From assembly GCA_002725365.1 (NCBI GenBank), contig PBOW01000082.1, positions 1 through 20,166 on the forward strand: 20,166 bases of DNA, given 5' to 3'. Origin of the DNA: Chloroflexota bacterium (GTDB taxonomy: Bacteria; Chloroflexota; Dehalococcoidia; UBA2979). The notes beneath the pieces are model-generated. The model did not search any database. It worked only from the letters and a program-made list of their open reading frames with translations, and was not told the DNA's origin. How positions within the stretch are numbered: position 1 is the first letter of the stretch; each line of letters begins with the position of its first letter. This document shows positions 1 to 10,830 of this stretch, piece by piece. Made by a program: the position numbers and the translations under genes.

Positions 1-68
1 ATTCCATCTCTGGCCTGATGAGATGTGGAGGTAATGTTGAATGCTGACATAAAAGACATGGTAACGTG

Positions 69-78
69 TCGTATACGA
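69..78. promoter_or_regulatory. Short palindrome upstream of the methyltransferase
   Basis: TCGTATACGA is a perfect 10-bp palindrome 23 bp before the methyltransferase start codon. It could be a half-site operator. A 10-bp palindrome is expected about once per kilobase by chance, so position is the only support. The rest of bases 1-100 shows no recognisable promoter. Confidence 0.12.
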
Positions 79-100
79 ACGAGCGTCATGTGAAATCGAG

Positions 101-1162
101 ATGAGATACGTTATTTTACGATCATGGCTAGAGTCTCAACATCCACGTACTGCGATTTCCTCAGATTTTTATAAACTCATCCCAAAATGGAGAAGTGGTA
201 ATACCCCGTTCATTGATAGCCCCTACGATCCGGGGCGGGAAGAACACTGGATCGAACATAGTCGAGTTGAAACATTTGCCAAAGCGATTAGTTCTGAACG
301 ATCTGAATTAGTTGTCGATTTAGGATCGGGTGATGGATGGCCAAGCCTGGTTCTTGCATCACTTAAAAGCAATATACGTGTGCTTGGAATTGAGTCCTCG
401 GCCCAGCGGGTCCAACGCTGCATTGAGAACGGCACGAGGTTACACATAACAAATGCTGACTTCGTCAGTGCCCAAATGGACAAGATACCGTTATCTGATT
501 GCACTGCAGATACAGTTATTTCATCTTTCGCCGTAGAAGAATCCGCAACTCTGCCAGATACCCTAGATGAGATTTTTCGTATCCTGAAACCACACGGGAA
601 AATATCGTTCCTTCATCAGATATGGGACTTGCCTGATCAGACCGTCAAAACTTTTTCAGTACTGGAGGGAATTCGGCAGGGAATTGAGCATTGCCTAATA
701 TTGGTAGAAACCGTTCGGCAGAAAAACCCAAACCGAGAAACCAAAATCGTAGCCGTGGTGAGCGATACGGAACACACTCGCGCCATTTGCGAAAAACTAC
801 TTCTTACACTCGCCGGATATCCGTCAATTTTTGGAGAGGCCTGGATACCCGCTAATCCGCCATCATTGGAAACGAGTATTGACCTCGAAGTAGAGATACT
901 AGAGGCTCATATCCTTGACTGCTTTCAATACTCACTGGTCCGCTATGCCGATGAGGAGCTTGTGTATCTGCTGGATAAAGCGGGTTTCACAAATATCCAG
1001 GCTTCTGCTCTTCCTGACGATCAAGCCCGAGCAGCCTTCAGGCGGACGGACGGAACCGAAAAAGATTTCTACCGTGACTGCAAATTGATCGGAGAAATGC
1101 AACTCAGCGGAAAAGGATTTATGACAGCAAAAAAACCGGAAATCCTACAAAGGAGCCGGTAG
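101..1162 (+). CDS. Class I SAM-dependent methyltransferase with inserted segment
   Basis: Predicted to transfer a methyl group from S-adenosylmethionine to an unknown acceptor, in the cytoplasm. The Rossmann motif I VVDLGSGDGW lies at residues 71-80. An acidic residue at the end of the second strand (GIESS, Glu98) should bind the SAM ribose. NADF (Asp120) fits motif II and ILKPHGKISF (161-170) fits the UbiE-like post-motif III strand. A late LLDKAGF (about 290) and the C-terminal strand FMTAKKP complete the fold. At 353 aa it is about 90-100 residues longer than simple UbiE-like enzymes. The extra part lies at about residues 180-285 and matches no domain I recognise. The ATG at 101 is the first start in frame, but only a weak GAG precedes it. 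The gene converges on gltD, and the two 3' ends overlap by 18 nt. The fold is confident; the substrate is unknown. Confidence 0.85.
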   Translation: MRYVILRSWLESQHPRTAISSDFYKLIPKWRSGNTPFIDSPYDPGREEHWIEHSRVETFAKAISSERSELVVDLGSGDGWPSLVLASLKSNIRVLGIESSAQRVQRCIENGTRLHITNADFVSAQMDKIPLSDCTADTVISSFAVEESATLPDTLDEIFRILKPHGKISFLHQIWDLPDQTVKTFSVLEGIRQGIEHCLILVETVRQKNPNRETKIVAVVSDTEHTRAICEKLLLTLAGYPSIFGEAWIPANPPSLETSIDLEVEILEAHILDCFQYSLVRYADEELVYLLDKAGFTNIQASALPDDQARAAFRRTDGTEKDFYRDCKLIGEMQLSGKGFMTAKKPEILQRSR

Positions 1163-2587
1163 TATGCTGCTGCCCATAAGATATTCATCTATATGTCTGG
1201 CTGCAGTGCGACCTTCAGCAATCGCCCAAACAATCAGCGACTGCCCCCTCGTCATATCACCCGCTGTAAATACTCCAGCAACGCTGGTCATTTTCTCTTC
1301 ATCAGCCCAAACATTGCCTCGATCCGTTATCTCCACGCCAAGCTGGTGCAGAATCCCATCCTGTTCAGGCCCAACAAATCCCATGGCAAGCAGTAAGAGG
1401 TCGACATCAACTTCAAATTCAGATCCGGGAACTTCCTCCATGGTCATACGATCTCCATCAGCAACCATCTCAACACGTACGGCATGTAGCTTTTTCAGGA
1501 CCCCATCTTCACCTGAAAGGCTTTTTGTCATTATGCTGTAATCCCTTAGACCACCCTCTTCGTGAGCAGAAGATACGCGATACAGATTGGGATACGTGGG
1601 CCAAGGCTGGTTGGCATCTCTAGCTTCTGGCGGGCGAGGGAGCAGTTCATATTGGAGAACTTCCTTAGCACCCTGGCGGATAGCCGTGCCCAGACAATCA
1701 GCCCCGGTGTCTCCACCCCCGAGGATTATGACTCGCTTATCTTCAGCACTTATGAATCCTTCGTCCGTGATGTCATCTCCCGCATTTATTTTGTTCTGCT
1801 TCGGAAGATAGACCATGGCCGGATACGTGCCCTCAAGTTCTCTCCCCGGAACTGGCAGATCTCTCGCAACAGTAGATCCTCCCGCTAAACATATAGCGTC
1901 AAATTCTTCGCGCAATTGCTCGGCAGTTATGTCAATTCCAACATTTACTGATGTCCGAAATATGACACCTTCGCCTTCCAACTGATCAATGCGCCTGTCA
2001 ATAAATTCTTTCTGCATTTTGAAATCAGGGATTCCGTAGCGGAGTAGTCCACCTATCCGATCAGCACGTTCGAAAACAGTAACTGTATGACCAGCTCTAG
2101 CCAGTTGCTGCGCAGCAGCCAGACCAGCTGGCCCAGATCCAACCACTGCTACCTTCTTATCAGTCTTGTTTTCCGGCGGTTCTGGATGCACCCATCCCTC
2201 GGCGAATGCTCGCTCGATAATCTCAACTTCAACCTGCTTGATCGTCACAGGATCCTGATTAATACCTAACACGCAGGAAGCTTCACAAGGCGCTGGGCAA
2301 AGCCTACCGGTGAACTCAGGAAAATTATTCGTAGCATGTAGTCGTTCAATAGCTTCTTCCCATTTACCTCTATAGATTTGATCGTTCCAGTCCGGAATCA
2401 TATTTCCTAAAGGACAGCCCTGGTGGCAGAATGGAATACCACAATCCATGCAGCGACTCGCCTGATTTTGCAGAACAGGTACAGGAAATTCCTCATATAC
2501 TTCGAGCCAGTCGTGCACACGATCTTCCACGGGCCGGCGCGTTGGTAATTCTCTCCCGAACTCTAAAAAACCTGTTGGCTTAGCCAT
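1145..2587 (-). CDS. gltD: Glutamate synthase (NADPH) small subunit
   Basis: Beta subunit of glutamate synthase (GOGAT). It takes electrons from NADPH through FAD and passes them via iron-sulfur clusters to the large subunit, which makes glutamate. The N-terminal domain carries two cysteine groups, C46-x2-C49-x4-C54-x3-C58 and C97-x3-C101-x3-C105, as in the GltD 4Fe-4S domain. An FAD-binding GSGPAG follows at 150-155, an NADPH-binding GGGDTG near residue 290, and a C-terminal FAD motif ([15 protein letters not shown]) near 440-455. The start is taken at ATG 2587, giving 480 aa, the family's usual length. A start 13 codons upstream is in frame but lies inside gltB. The chosen ATG overlaps the gltB stop in ATGGCTAA, which points to translational coupling. 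The 3' end overlaps the convergent methyltransferase. Confidence 0.97.
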   Translation of the reverse strand: MAKPTGFLEFGRELPTRRPVEDRVHDWLEVYEEFPVPVLQNQASRCMDCGIPFCHQGCPLGNMIPDWNDQIYRGKWEEAIERLHATNNFPEFTGRLCPAPCEASCVLGINQDPVTIKQVEVEIIERAFAEGWVHPEPPENKTDKKVAVVGSGPAGLAAAQQLARAGHTVTVFERADRIGGLLRYGIPDFKMQKEFIDRRIDQLEGEGVIFRTSVNVGIDITAEQLREEFDAICLAGGSTVARDLPVPGRELEGTYPAMVYLPKQNKINAGDDITDEGFISAEDKRVIILGGGDTGADCLGTAIRQGAKEVLQYELLPRPPEARDANQPWPTYPNLYRVSSAHEEGGLRDYSIMTKSLSGEDGVLKKLHAVRVEMVADGDRMTMEEVPGSEFEVDVDLLLLAMGFVGPEQDGILHQLGVEITDRGNVWADEEKMTSVAGVFTAGDMTRGQSLIVWAIAEGRTAARHIDEYLMGSSILPAPL

Positions 2588-5500
2588 TGGACACCGTAGA
2601 TTCCTGTTTGGCTGCTGCCTGCTCATCCAAAACTCGGCGATATTCAGTCGGCATCACCTTAACGAATTCAGATGCCTTGGCCGGCCAACCATCAAGTAAA
2701 CTGCTTGAGACAGTGCTCCCGGTATATTCCGTATGACGTTCCAGAAGTCCCTTCACCAGATCCAGATCTTCGGGTTCATCAAGGGGTTCAAGCCCTATCA
2801 TTTCCATATTGCACCGGTTATGGAATGTCTGATCGGGATCGTGTACATAGGCGATGCCGCCGCTCATTCCGGCCCCGAAATTACGACCAGTCCTTCCAAT
2901 AACCACGACTCGCCCCCCAGTCATATATTCGCAAGTATGGTCTCCAGTGCCTTCAACTACCGCAAGCGCACCACTGTTTCGCACCGCAAAGCGCTCTCCT
3001 GCGACACCTCTAAAAAATGCTGAGCCACTCGTTGCACCATACAAGGCAACGTTCCCGATCACTATGTTATCTTCCGGAACAAAGGTTGACTCTTTAGGCG
3101 GATAGACGATGATACGACCACCCGACAGTCCTTTACCCACATAATCATTCGTGTCACCTTCGATCCGGAGCGTCATCCCCGCAGGGACAAATGCACCGAA
3201 ACTATTCCCAGCCGAACCGTGGAACTGAATGTCAATTGTGTCGTCAGGTAGTCCTGTATTTCCGTATTTTCTGCTTAACTCACTACCCAAAATAGTCCCG
3301 ACTGTCCGATTTACGTTACTGATCGGTAAGTCAATACTCACTGGTTGACCAGACTCAAGTGCATTCGCCGCTAGTTCAAGTAACTGCTGGTCGAGAGCCT
3401 CTTCAAGACCGTGGTCTTGATCGATTACACAGCGAGTGGCAACATCATCGTCCACCTCCGGACGATAAAGAATAGGAGACAGATCAAGACCATCGGCCTT
3501 CCAATGTTGTATGGCCGCGTTCATGTCAAGAAGATCGCTACGGCCAATCATTTCATCAAACTTCCGGAATCCCATCGCTGCCATGTACTCGCGAATTTCC
3601 TCAGCAATAAAATGAAAGAAATTCTCAACGTGTTCGGCCTGTCCTTCAAATCGCTCACGTAACTCAGGATTCTGAGTAGCTATCCCTACTGGACACGTAT
3701 CAAGATGGCAGACCCGCATCATAATGCAGCCCATAACAACCAGTGGGGCGGTCGCAAACCCGAACTCTTCGGCTCCAAGCAGAGCACCTATGATGACGTC
3801 TCTACCTGTTTTCAATTGACCGTCCACCTCTACTGTGATTCGGTCTCTTAATTTATTCAACACTAACGTCTGCTGAGTTTCAGCAAGACCAAGTTCCCAG
3901 GGCACTCCCGCATGCTTCAATGAAGTGAGAGGGCTCGCACCGGTTCCACCATCGTGACCACTAATTAGGACAACATCTGACTTGGCCTTGGCGACTCCTG
4001 CTGCAACGGTGCCTACACCTACTTCAGCTACTAGTTTCACTGATATACGAGCAAGTGAGTTAGCGTTCTTGAGGTCATGTATGAGTTGAGCGAGATCCTC
4101 AATCGAATATATATCGTGATGGGGTGGTGGGCTGATTAGAGGGACACCGGGAGTTGAGTTACGTACATCCGCAATCCATGGATACACTTTATGACCAGGC
4201 AGCTGCCCACCTTCTCCTGGTTTTGCCCCTTGCGCCATTTTGATTTGAATTTCATCCGAGTTCACTAGGTATTCACTTGTCACGCCAAATCGTCCAGACG
4301 CGACTTGTTTTATCGCACTGCGACGTAAGTCCCCGTTGGCATCCGGTGTGAATCTTCGACGATCTTCACCGCCTTCACCTGTATTACTCTTACCTCCGAG
4401 CCTATTCATAGCAATTGCCAGTGTTTCATGTGCCTCTGCACTAATCGAGCCATACGACATGGCGCCTGTTTTGAAGCGTTTGAATATCTCCTCCACTGGC
4501 TCGACTTCGTCAATCGATACCGGAGTCTGAGATTCGCTTATCTCAAACAATCCTCGGAGCGTAGCTAGATTCTTACTCTGATTGTCGACAAGTTCGGTAT
4601 ATTCTTTAAAAATTTCTCTCTTCCCGGATCTTGTAGCGTGCTGCAAGCGGAACACGGTATCTGGATTGAAAAGATGGTATTCCCCGTCCCTTCGCCACTG
4701 ATATACACCACCCCAACTCAAGTCAGAGAGTCCGCCTTCACGATCCGGGAATCCGATTCGGTGTCGACCAACCGTTTCCTTACCGAGCTCAGCTAAACCA
4801 ACTCCCTCAATCCTCGATGGCGTCTTTGTGAAATATTTGTCAACGAGTTCGGAACTAAGACCAATAGCCTCAAAGATTTGTGCCCCACGATAGGCTTGCA
4901 CAGTTGAAATACCCATTTTCGACATGACTTTAATAACGCCTTTTTTGAGCGATTTCAAATAAAGATTTTTGGCCTCTTGCTCATCGAAATCAGCATCGAT
5001 ATATCCATCGGCCTGCAATCGAGAAAGAGAATCAAGAGCTAAGTACGGATTGATAGCATTGGCACCATATCCGATCAATAGAGCAAAATGATGCACTTCA
5101 CGTGCCTCACCGGTTTCAACAACAAGGCCAACTTTTGTACGTTTCTTCTCCCTCACCAAATGATGATGTAGACCCGAAACCGCCAGCAGTGCCGGTATTG
5201 GAGCATTTCCTGCATCGATTCCACGATCACTTAAAACTAGTATCGTCGAACCAGAAGCAATAGCTTCATCTGCAGCAGAAAAGAGCTCATCGAGTCCGGC
5301 TGATAATGCAGTATCACCTCCGTTAGCGTCGAAATGTATTGGAATCACTGTCGAACCAAAACGATCATCATTCTCGAGTGCGATGATCTGAGCCAATTCC
5401 GAATTATCTAAGAAAGGAGTCTTTAATTTCACAAGATCAATATCTGGTAACGACTGATCCAGAAGATTACCCTCAGGTCCCAGTACCGTATCTGACGCCG

Positions 5501-7124
5501 TGACAATTTCTTCTCGAATAGCATCAAGTGGAGGGTTCGTGACCTGCGCGAATAATTGCTGGAAATAGTTGTATAGCAACTGGTGTTCATCAGACAACAC
5601 TGCCAATGGTGTGTCAGTACCCATAGAGCCAATAGACTCCTCACCACGTGCCATCATCGGGCTCAGAATATATTTCAAGTCCTCGACGGTGTATCCGAAT
5701 GCCCTTTGAAGTTGAAGCAATTCTTCTCCCTCAAACGCCGCTCTTGAGTCAGCAATCGGTAATGATTCAATTGGGTGCAGATGAGTTTCATTCCATTTCT
5801 TATAAGGTTGGTTACCTGCCAGACTCAGTTTCAATTCGGAATCATCAATGATCCTGCCTTCTTCGAGGCTAACTAAGAACATTTTGCCTGGTTCCAAACG
5901 ACCCTTGAGCAGGATTCGTTCTGGCTCGATGGGTAACACTCCTACTTCCGAAGCCATCACTACCAAGTCATCTTTGGTGACCACGTATCGTGATGGGCGT
6001 AATCCATTCCTATCTAACACCGCACCAATCGTTTTGCCATCGGTAAAAGCAACTGACGCAGGACCGTCCCACGGTTCCATCACCGTGGAATGGTACTCAT
6101 AAAAATCGATTTTCTCCTGAGGCATGGATTCATGACCATTCCACGCCTCTGGGATCAACATCGCCATGGCATGAGCCAGCGGCCATCCTGACTGCACCAA
6201 TAGTTCGAGCGCATTATCCAGAATTGCAGTATCGCTACCTTCCTCATCAACCACGGGAATTATTTTTGACACATCATCGTAGAGAGGTGAACTAAATAAT
6301 GCCTCGCGCGCGCGCATCCAGTTTGCGTTGCCGCGGACCGTATTTATCTCACCATTGTGAGAAATCATTCGATAAGGATGAGACAATTTCCAGCTTGGAA
6401 ATGTGTTGGTACTGAACCGAGAATGGACCATCGCCAAGGCACTAGTTACTCTCTCATCACTCAAATCTGGGAAATATTGCTGCAGCTGATCAGGTGTCAA
6501 CATGCCTTTGTAGATGATCGTGCGACAAGAAAAACTTGGGAAATACGCCAAATCACCGTCATATCCGATTTGAGTCGCTTGTTTCTCGAAGAGTTTCCTC
6601 ACCACATATAACTTGCGCTCTAAAACGTCTCCTGCCAAGTCGGAATTAGAAGAATCAACAAACACTTGAAGAATAGCCGGTTCGGCTTCTCGAGCCGTGT
6701 TGCCAACATCAGCTTTATCGACTTCTGTAGGAACATCCCTCCATCCCAGAACGTTCAAACCCTCATTATTAATGATTTCCTCTATGAGATTCCGGAGAGC
6801 AGTCTGGTCTTTCTCTGATTTAGGAGCAAAAAGAACTCCCACACCATATTTACCCTCGTCCGGTAGTGAAATATTCAAATCGACACACACAGATGAAAAA
6901 AACTCGTGGGGGATCTGTAAAAGAATTCCGGCACCATCACCGGTATTTTCCTCGCAACCACACGCGCCTCTGTGATTGAGGTTCCGTAACGTGGAAAGTC
7001 CATCCTCGACAAGCCGATGCGACTTCTGACCATTTAGCTGCGCAAGGAAGCCGACTCCACAGGAATCGTGTTCGAACTCACTGCAATAAAGTCCGTTCCT
7101 AGCGGTCGCTTCAATATTATTCAT
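2580..7124 (-). CDS. gltB: Glutamate synthase large subunit
   Basis: Alpha subunit of glutamate synthase: it hydrolyses glutamine and uses the ammonia and electrons from GltD to turn 2-oxoglutarate into glutamate. At about 1514 aa it has the family's usual size. Domains in order: class II glutamine amidotransferase with catalytic Cys22 in EHDSCGVGF, so a short propeptide should be removed to expose the cysteine, and [11 protein letters not shown] near 255-265; a central domain; an FMN/2-oxoglutarate synthase domain with SNTGEGGED near 910 and [10 protein letters not shown] near 1055; the 3Fe-4S ligands Cys1133, Cys1139 and Cys1144 (C-x5-C-x4-C); and a C-terminal GXGXG beta-helix from about 1300 to 1430. 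The start is one of two adjacent ATGs (7127 or 7124). I chose 7124 because it sits 7 nt from GAAGGA. All key residues are present. It is the first gene of the gltBD pair, 225 bp downstream of the ABC permease gene. Confidence 0.97.
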   Translation of the reverse strand: MNNIEATARNGLYCSEFEHDSCGVGFLAQLNGQKSHRLVEDGLSTLRNLNHRGACGCEENTGDGAGILLQIPHEFFSSVCVDLNISLPDEGKYGVGVLFAPKSEKDQTALRNLIEEIINNEGLNVLGWRDVPTEVDKADVGNTAREAEPAILQVFVDSSNSDLAGDVLERKLYVVRKLFEKQATQIGYDGDLAYFPSFSCRTIIYKGMLTPDQLQQYFPDLSDERVTSALAMVHSRFSTNTFPSWKLSHPYRMISHNGEINTVRGNANWMRAREALFSSPLYDDVSKIIPVVDEEGSDTAILDNALELLVQSGWPLAHAMAMLIPEAWNGHESMPQEKIDFYEYHSTVMEPWDGPASVAFTDGKTIGAVLDRNGLRPSRYVVTKDDLVVMASEVGVLPIEPERILLKGRLEPGKMFLVSLEEGRIIDDSELKLSLAGNQPYKKWNETHLHPIESLPIADSRAAFEGEELLQLQRAFGYTVEDLKYILSPMMARGEESIGSMGTDTPLAVLSDEHQLLYNYFQQLFAQVTNPPLDAIREEIVTASDTVLGPEGNLLDQSLPDIDLVKLKTPFLDNSELAQIIALENDDRFGSTVIPIHFDANGGDTALSAGLDELFSAADEAIASGSTILVLSDRGIDAGNAPIPALLAVSGLHHHLVREKKRTKVGLVVETGEAREVHHFALLIGYGANAINPYLALDSLSRLQADGYIDADFDEQEAKNLYLKSLKKGVIKVMSKMGISTVQAYRGAQIFEAIGLSSELVDKYFTKTPSRIEGVGLAELGKETVGRHRIGFPDREGGLSDLSWGGVYQWRRDGEYHLFNPDTVFRLQHATRSGKREIFKEYTELVDNQSKNLATLRGLFEISESQTPVSIDEVEPVEEIFKRFKTGAMSYGSISAEAHETLAIAMNRLGGKSNTGEGGEDRRRFTPDANGDLRRSAIKQVASGRFGVTSEYLVNSDEIQIKMAQGAKPGEGGQLPGHKVYPWIADVRNSTPGVPLISPPPHHDIYSIEDLAQLIHDLKNANSLARISVKLVAEVGVGTVAAGVAKAKSDVVLISGHDGGTGASPLTSLKHAGVPWELGLAETQQTLVLNKLRDRITVEVDGQLKTGRDVIIGALLGAEEFGFATAPLVVMGCIMMRVCHLDTCPVGIATQNPELRERFEGQAEHVENFFHFIAEEIREYMAAMGFRKFDEMIGRSDLLDMNAAIQHWKADGLDLSPILYRPEVDDDVATRCVIDQDHGLEEALDQQLLELAANALESGQPVSIDLPISNVNRTVGTILGSELSRKYGNTGLPDDTIDIQFHGSAGNSFGAFVPAGMTLRIEGDTNDYVGKGLSGGRIIVYPPKESTFVPEDNIVIGNVALYGATSGSAFFRGVAGERFAVRNSGALAVVEGTGDHTCEYMTGGRVVVIGRTGRNFGAGMSGGIAYVHDPDQTFHNRCNMEMIGLEPLDEPEDLDLVKGLLERHTEYTGSTVSSSLLDGWPAKASEFVKVMPTEYRRVLDEQAAAKQESTVSNG

Positions 7125-7131
7125 CATATGG

Positions 7132-7137
7132 TCCTTC
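7132..7137 (-). promoter_or_regulatory. gltB ribosome binding site
   Basis: On the minus strand GAAGGA lies 7 nt before the ATG at 7124 and 4 nt before the ATG at 7127. This rejects the longer reading frame beginning at 7154, which has no such site and would place nine unneeded residues before the glutaminase propeptide. Confidence 0.6.
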
Positions 7138-7239
7138 AACCAACAACTACGCATAATCCATTTGACGACAGGTAAACAATGCAGCTAGTAGTTAAGTCCT
7201 ACAAGCGTCTACTCATCACACGCGCCTTTACAGGCATCT

Positions 7240-7258
7240 GACATCATTAAAGGATGTC
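7240..7258. promoter_or_regulatory. Inverted repeat upstream of gltB
   Basis: GACATC, a 7-base spacer ATTAAAG, then GATGTC form a perfect 6-bp dyad about 115 bp upstream of the gltB start and about 90 bp past the permease stop. No T-run follows on either strand, so an operator or weak hairpin fits better than a terminator. In the remaining gap (7125-7349) I found no convincing -35/-10 pair. Confidence 0.2.
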
Positions 7259-7349
7259 CAAATAAATCAATATTTCCGTCTCAAACTATTCAGGTCCCAA
7301 GTAAGAGCGGACGTCAATTATACACGCACCAAGAGGCAACCAACAACAA

Positions 7350-10300
7350 CTATCCGTTGTAACGCAATGCTTCGGCCACAGGCACGCGTGAAGCAGATCG
7401 TGCTGGGATCAATGTCATAATTGAACTAGTAACAAATGCAAGCCCGATAAATATCAGGATTCTTGTCCAGGGAACATCAAACCCGGTCTCCAATCCTGCC
7501 TCAGTAAATTCTTCAGAAGTTAACAAGTTGTACGAAATCCCGTATCCCAACCCCAAACCAAGAAGAATCCCTGTCACCGAAATAAATGTCGATTCCAAGA
7601 AGAACGAAACACCTATAAGTCGTGACCTATACCCGATAGCACGGAGCATACCAATCTGTTGTCGGCGTTCAGCGACTGTTCGGAACGCAATAACACCAAG
7701 TGCTGCGATACCCACGATAAGACCTAACGCAGTAAAACCCTCAAATAATGCTGAAAAAGCATTGCTCTGACTCGCAGACTCCTCGACCTCCTGAGCTATC
7801 GAACTAGCCTGAACGCCACTCTCAAGAAGGGCACTCTCGATACCGCGAGCGAGGTCAATAGAGTCAGTACCCTCGGTCGAAATGACGTAAAAATTGTCTT
7901 GATAACCACCGAAGAAATTCTCATCAACCAAACTCTCTCCAACAAACAACGCTGACCATTCAACCCGTACAGTTGTCGCAGTGTTGGAGATGATCCCAAT
8001 AATTTGTATATCTGTTTCCAGACCTGAAAATGGGTCGCTTAAAGTAAAGACTATCGGGTCCCATCCCATTTCGTCATTGGACGCATCAAGTCCTTGGAGC
8101 GTTTCCTCTATCTCAAATACCCCGTCTCCAGGACCTGGTCCCCACTGTCCTCCGCCACTTTGGAGCCGAGATTCGTCAACGATGGCGAAGTTGGTCCCAG
8201 TGGCCAATGCGGAAAACACTTCCGAATCGTTCGCATAACCTCTCGCTCGAGTTACCAGCTTCAGTGAATTTGTTTCAATGAAACTACTGTCCATTCCCTG
8301 GACTTTATAAAAACCGTCTTTTGTCGCGACAGAATTACCGCTACTGCCTTCAAGATAGCCCGTAGCTGTTCTCAATGATGCCGTCTCCGCTATACCGTCC
8401 TGCAACAGATTCTGATCCATAAACGGCGAAGTCATGAGAGCCGAATCAATATCCTGGATTCGATTAGCTGGATTACCGATTACTGCTACGTCATACCCAC
8501 CCTGAGCCTCTTCGCCATTGAAGACAGCGCTGAAATTATGATTAAGAATGGACATCACAACCAGAGCAAAAACCACCAGGGTAAACATGGAAAGCGTCAT
8601 CGCAGTCCTAAAACGATTCGCAAGAGGATACGCAATAGCTGTACGAACCGCAGGCATTAAGCCGCCCAAAGCTCCACGCGCGAGGTTAAAAGGAGCTAGA
8701 AGTACTGTGGAATTATATATAACCACAAAGATTGACGCTGCTGTCACAGCGACTCCAGAGACAAAGAACATCTCTATATCGCCAGTGATGCCACCATGTC
8801 CCCAGCCCGCAAGTCCAAGGATCCCGTCAATTGGATCTACCCACCCATTTGCTTCGTCCGGGAGCCAAGGAATCACACTAAAAGGTAGCGGAAGCAACCA
8901 TAGCCAAACAGTAAGAAGTCCAATAGTAGAAAAAGAAATTCGGGCCGGCGCACCAAAATAAACTGCTATCACTCCGATCGCGAACATAACCAGAGTCGTG
9001 CCGCCCGTATATGACCATAGCTGTGGACCAACCCATGATGGGGCACCAATATTCTCACCCCACCCGCCAACATAAATGCCTGCTACGCCAAATATAAGCA
9101 TCCACATAGCCCAACCGATACTTGAACGATGAGCCTTTGACCAATTGTTCATTCCGACAAATGGGTAGAACAGCAGCCGGAAAATCTTCAATCTGTTATA
9201 GAGATAAGCTGCAAGTTTTCTGACATAGACGATTAGCAGAAGTACAAGCCCAATGGATACTGTAATACTAGCGGCTGTGGCGATTTCACCACCAAAGTCA
9301 CCAGAAATGCGCGCAAGTGACCAAATAGTTCCTATGACCAAAGCTATGACCAATCCTGTAGCCGGTATCAGCCAGAAAACTCCCCAAATAACCGACAAAG
9401 TGCTCCTGATAAGTTCCATAAGACCACCAGATGTCTTTGCTAAAAGATCTGGTTCAGGTATGTCTCGTATTGCTCTTACGATATTCAGGTTGGCTGCGCG
9501 CCAAGAAGAAATGGCTACCGTAACGAAGGTCAGTACCACTCCGATTAGGTATGCCAGTGCCAGCGCGCGTGGATTAACGTTCAGGGTGATTTGAGTTCCA
9601 AAGCTCGCAAAGATAAAACCAAGTAGCGTAATCATTAACCAAGCCACTAGTACACCTAGGGCCGCGCCAACCATTGCTGACCCGACGTTATAAAGCATCC
9701 CCTCGGCTATATACATCTCAGTTAAATGGAGACGCTTCATACCCACCGCACGCGCCATACCCATTTCAGACCTGCGCTCTGCCGCGAGCATCACGAATGT
9801 CAAGAATATAAGCATTAGTCCTGCCGCGATCGAGAAAAGCCCAAAGATAATGAAAAATGCAACGAATACAGATCCTACCAGTGAACCAATTGCTGCCAGT
9901 TCTTTCTTATCCTCGACTACCTCAAGAGGTATACCGAGAGTTTCGATTTTCGAAGCTGTCATTTCGCTCACTGCACCAACCATATCCAGATCATTGCGAT
10001 TACCTCCTTCGACGGAAATTACAATGATATTTGGACCCTCATTATTGGAAAGGTTCAGTGCCCTCGATAGGGGCATAATTACTCCGCCACCTGGCTTTGA
10101 ACCCGGCCCGGCCTGGTCTTTGGAGGTAAGTCCGTTATCTTTCACAATCTCAGCCACTCTGAATTCATACGGCGTATTTTCGACAAACAAAGTGACCATT
10201 TCTCCCACCTGAAGGTCAAGAGATTTCTCTAACCGTTCAGAAATGAATACTTCATTCGACGCAAGACTGCTCAGCCGAGCGAGACCACCACCAGAGGCCT

Positions 10301-10805
10301 CGAGCATCTCCTCAAGTCCGGTCTGAGTATCGACATCCAAGCCGACCAGATAAGCCCTCGGATCGGATAAACGCTCACCCTGATTAGCCGCGGGAATATC
10401 GATCTGCAGGATTGCCGAAAAACCGTCGACTCGCTGATCTTGGGCTAATGCCTGCCGCAACGATTCTGAATCTGATTCGTCAATAAACTCAACACCCGCG
10501 GCCTGTTCCTGGTCGGGATCGACAATGACATCAATGGTCCCTAATGATTGATAGATACGATTGGTAATGGACTGACCCACAGTATCGCCAGTGACAAGTG
10601 CCGAACTCACGATCAGAGTAGATAGCATTAATCCAATAATGATTAGAACAGTCTGTGATTTCCGTCTCGTGAAATTCCGAGCACCGAGCTTCACAAGTAA
10701 CGGCTGTCGAGCAGTAATCACCGCCATAATTAACACAATCACGACCGCCATAGTTGCCAGAGCTATGAGGTACGTATCGAGCGAGATCCCAAATATAGTT
10801 TCCAC
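7350..10805 (-). CDS. Very large FtsX/MacB-type ABC transporter permease
   Basis: Membrane subunit of an ABC system, probably working with the ATPase just upstream. Two FtsX units are visible. The first has an N-terminal helix (about 12-32), a second helix (about 52-70), a large extracytoplasmic domain (about 75-300), and a helix bundle with A342-E-R-R-x-x-M-G-M-A-R-A-V-G. The second repeats the plan, with an extracytoplasmic domain at about 770-1010 and A1045-E-R-R-x-x-I-G-M-L-R-A-I-G, ending in ARSASRVPVAEALRYNG. Between them (about 465-740) lie several extra hydrophobic segments not found in ordinary MacB or LolC. At 1151 aa it far exceeds MacB-type permeases and the roughly 800-aa duplicated orphan permeases. 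The start is GTG, with AGGAG 7 nt upstream. Cargo is unknown: lipoprotein, lipid, peptide or drug export are all possible. Confidence 0.9.
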   Translation of the reverse strand: METIFGISLDTYLIALATMAVVIVLIMAVITARQPLLVKLGARNFTRRKSQTVLIIIGLMLSTLIVSSALVTGDTVGQSITNRIYQSLGTIDVIVDPDQEQAAGVEFIDESDSESLRQALAQDQRVDGFSAILQIDIPAANQGERLSDPRAYLVGLDVDTQTGLEEMLEASGGGLARLSSLASNEVFISERLEKSLDLQVGEMVTLFVENTPYEFRVAEIVKDNGLTSKDQAGPGSKPGGGVIMPLSRALNLSNNEGPNIIVISVEGGNRNDLDMVGAVSEMTASKIETLGIPLEVVEDKKELAAIGSLVGSVFVAFFIIFGLFSIAAGLMLIFLTFVMLAAERRSEMGMARAVGMKRLHLTEMYIAEGMLYNVGSAMVGAALGVLVAWLMITLLGFIFASFGTQITLNVNPRALALAYLIGVVLTFVTVAISSWRAANLNIVRAIRDIPEPDLLAKTSGGLMELIRSTLSVIWGVFWLIPATGLVIALVIGTIWSLARISGDFGGEIATAASITVSIGLVLLLIVYVRKLAAYLYNRLKIFRLLFYPFVGMNNWSKAHRSSIGWAMWMLIFGVAGIYVGGWGENIGAPSWVGPQLWSYTGGTTLVMFAIGVIAVYFGAPARISFSTIGLLTVWLWLLPLPFSVIPWLPDEANGWVDPIDGILGLAGWGHGGITGDIEMFFVSGVAVTAASIFVVIYNSTVLLAPFNLARGALGGLMPAVRTAIAYPLANRFRTAMTLSMFTLVVFALVVMSILNHNFSAVFNGEEAQGGYDVAVIGNPANRIQDIDSALMTSPFMDQNLLQDGIAETASLRTATGYLEGSSGNSVATKDGFYKVQGMDSSFIETNSLKLVTRARGYANDSEVFSALATGTNFAIVDESRLQSGGGQWGPGPGDGVFEIEETLQGLDASNDEMGWDPIVFTLSDPFSGLETDIQIIGIISNTATTVRVEWSALFVGESLVDENFFGGYQDNFYVISTEGTDSIDLARGIESALLESGVQASSIAQEVEESASQSNAFSALFEGFTALGLIVGIAALGVIAFRTVAERRQQIGMLRAIGYRSRLIGVSFFLESTFISVTGILLGLGLGYGISYNLLTSEEFTEAGLETGFDVPWTRILIFIGLAFVTSSIMTLIPARSASRVPVAEALRYNG

Positions 10806-10812
10806 AAAATTT

Positions 10813-10817
10813 CTCCT
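10813..10817 (-). promoter_or_regulatory. Permease ribosome binding site deciding a GTG start
   Basis: AGGAG on the minus strand, 7 nt before the GTG at 10805-10803, lies wholly inside the 25-nt gap after the ATPase stop. It supports GTG as the permease start and co-translation with the ATPase gene. Confidence 0.6.
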
Positions 10818-10830
10818 ACTGGATCATCGC

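Noticed and set aside
1..59. Possible gene edges at the left border: a plus-strand frame ending at 34 and a minus-strand ATG at 59 open to the edge
   Set aside because: Each gives fewer than 20 codons with no motif or ribosome site, so neither can be told from chance.
34..93. 19-codon reading frame preceded by GGAGG, as a possible leader peptide
   Set aside because: GGAGG is only 2 nt from the ATG, too close for good initiation, and the peptide shows no attenuation-like run of codons.
1164..1541. 125-codon plus-strand reading frame with AAAGGAG 8 nt before its ATG
   Set aside because: It lies wholly antisense to the conserved end of gltD, is rich in Ser/Pro/Thr as antisense shadows are, and shows no domain. 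The ribosome-like sequence is explained by the last codons of the methyltransferase.
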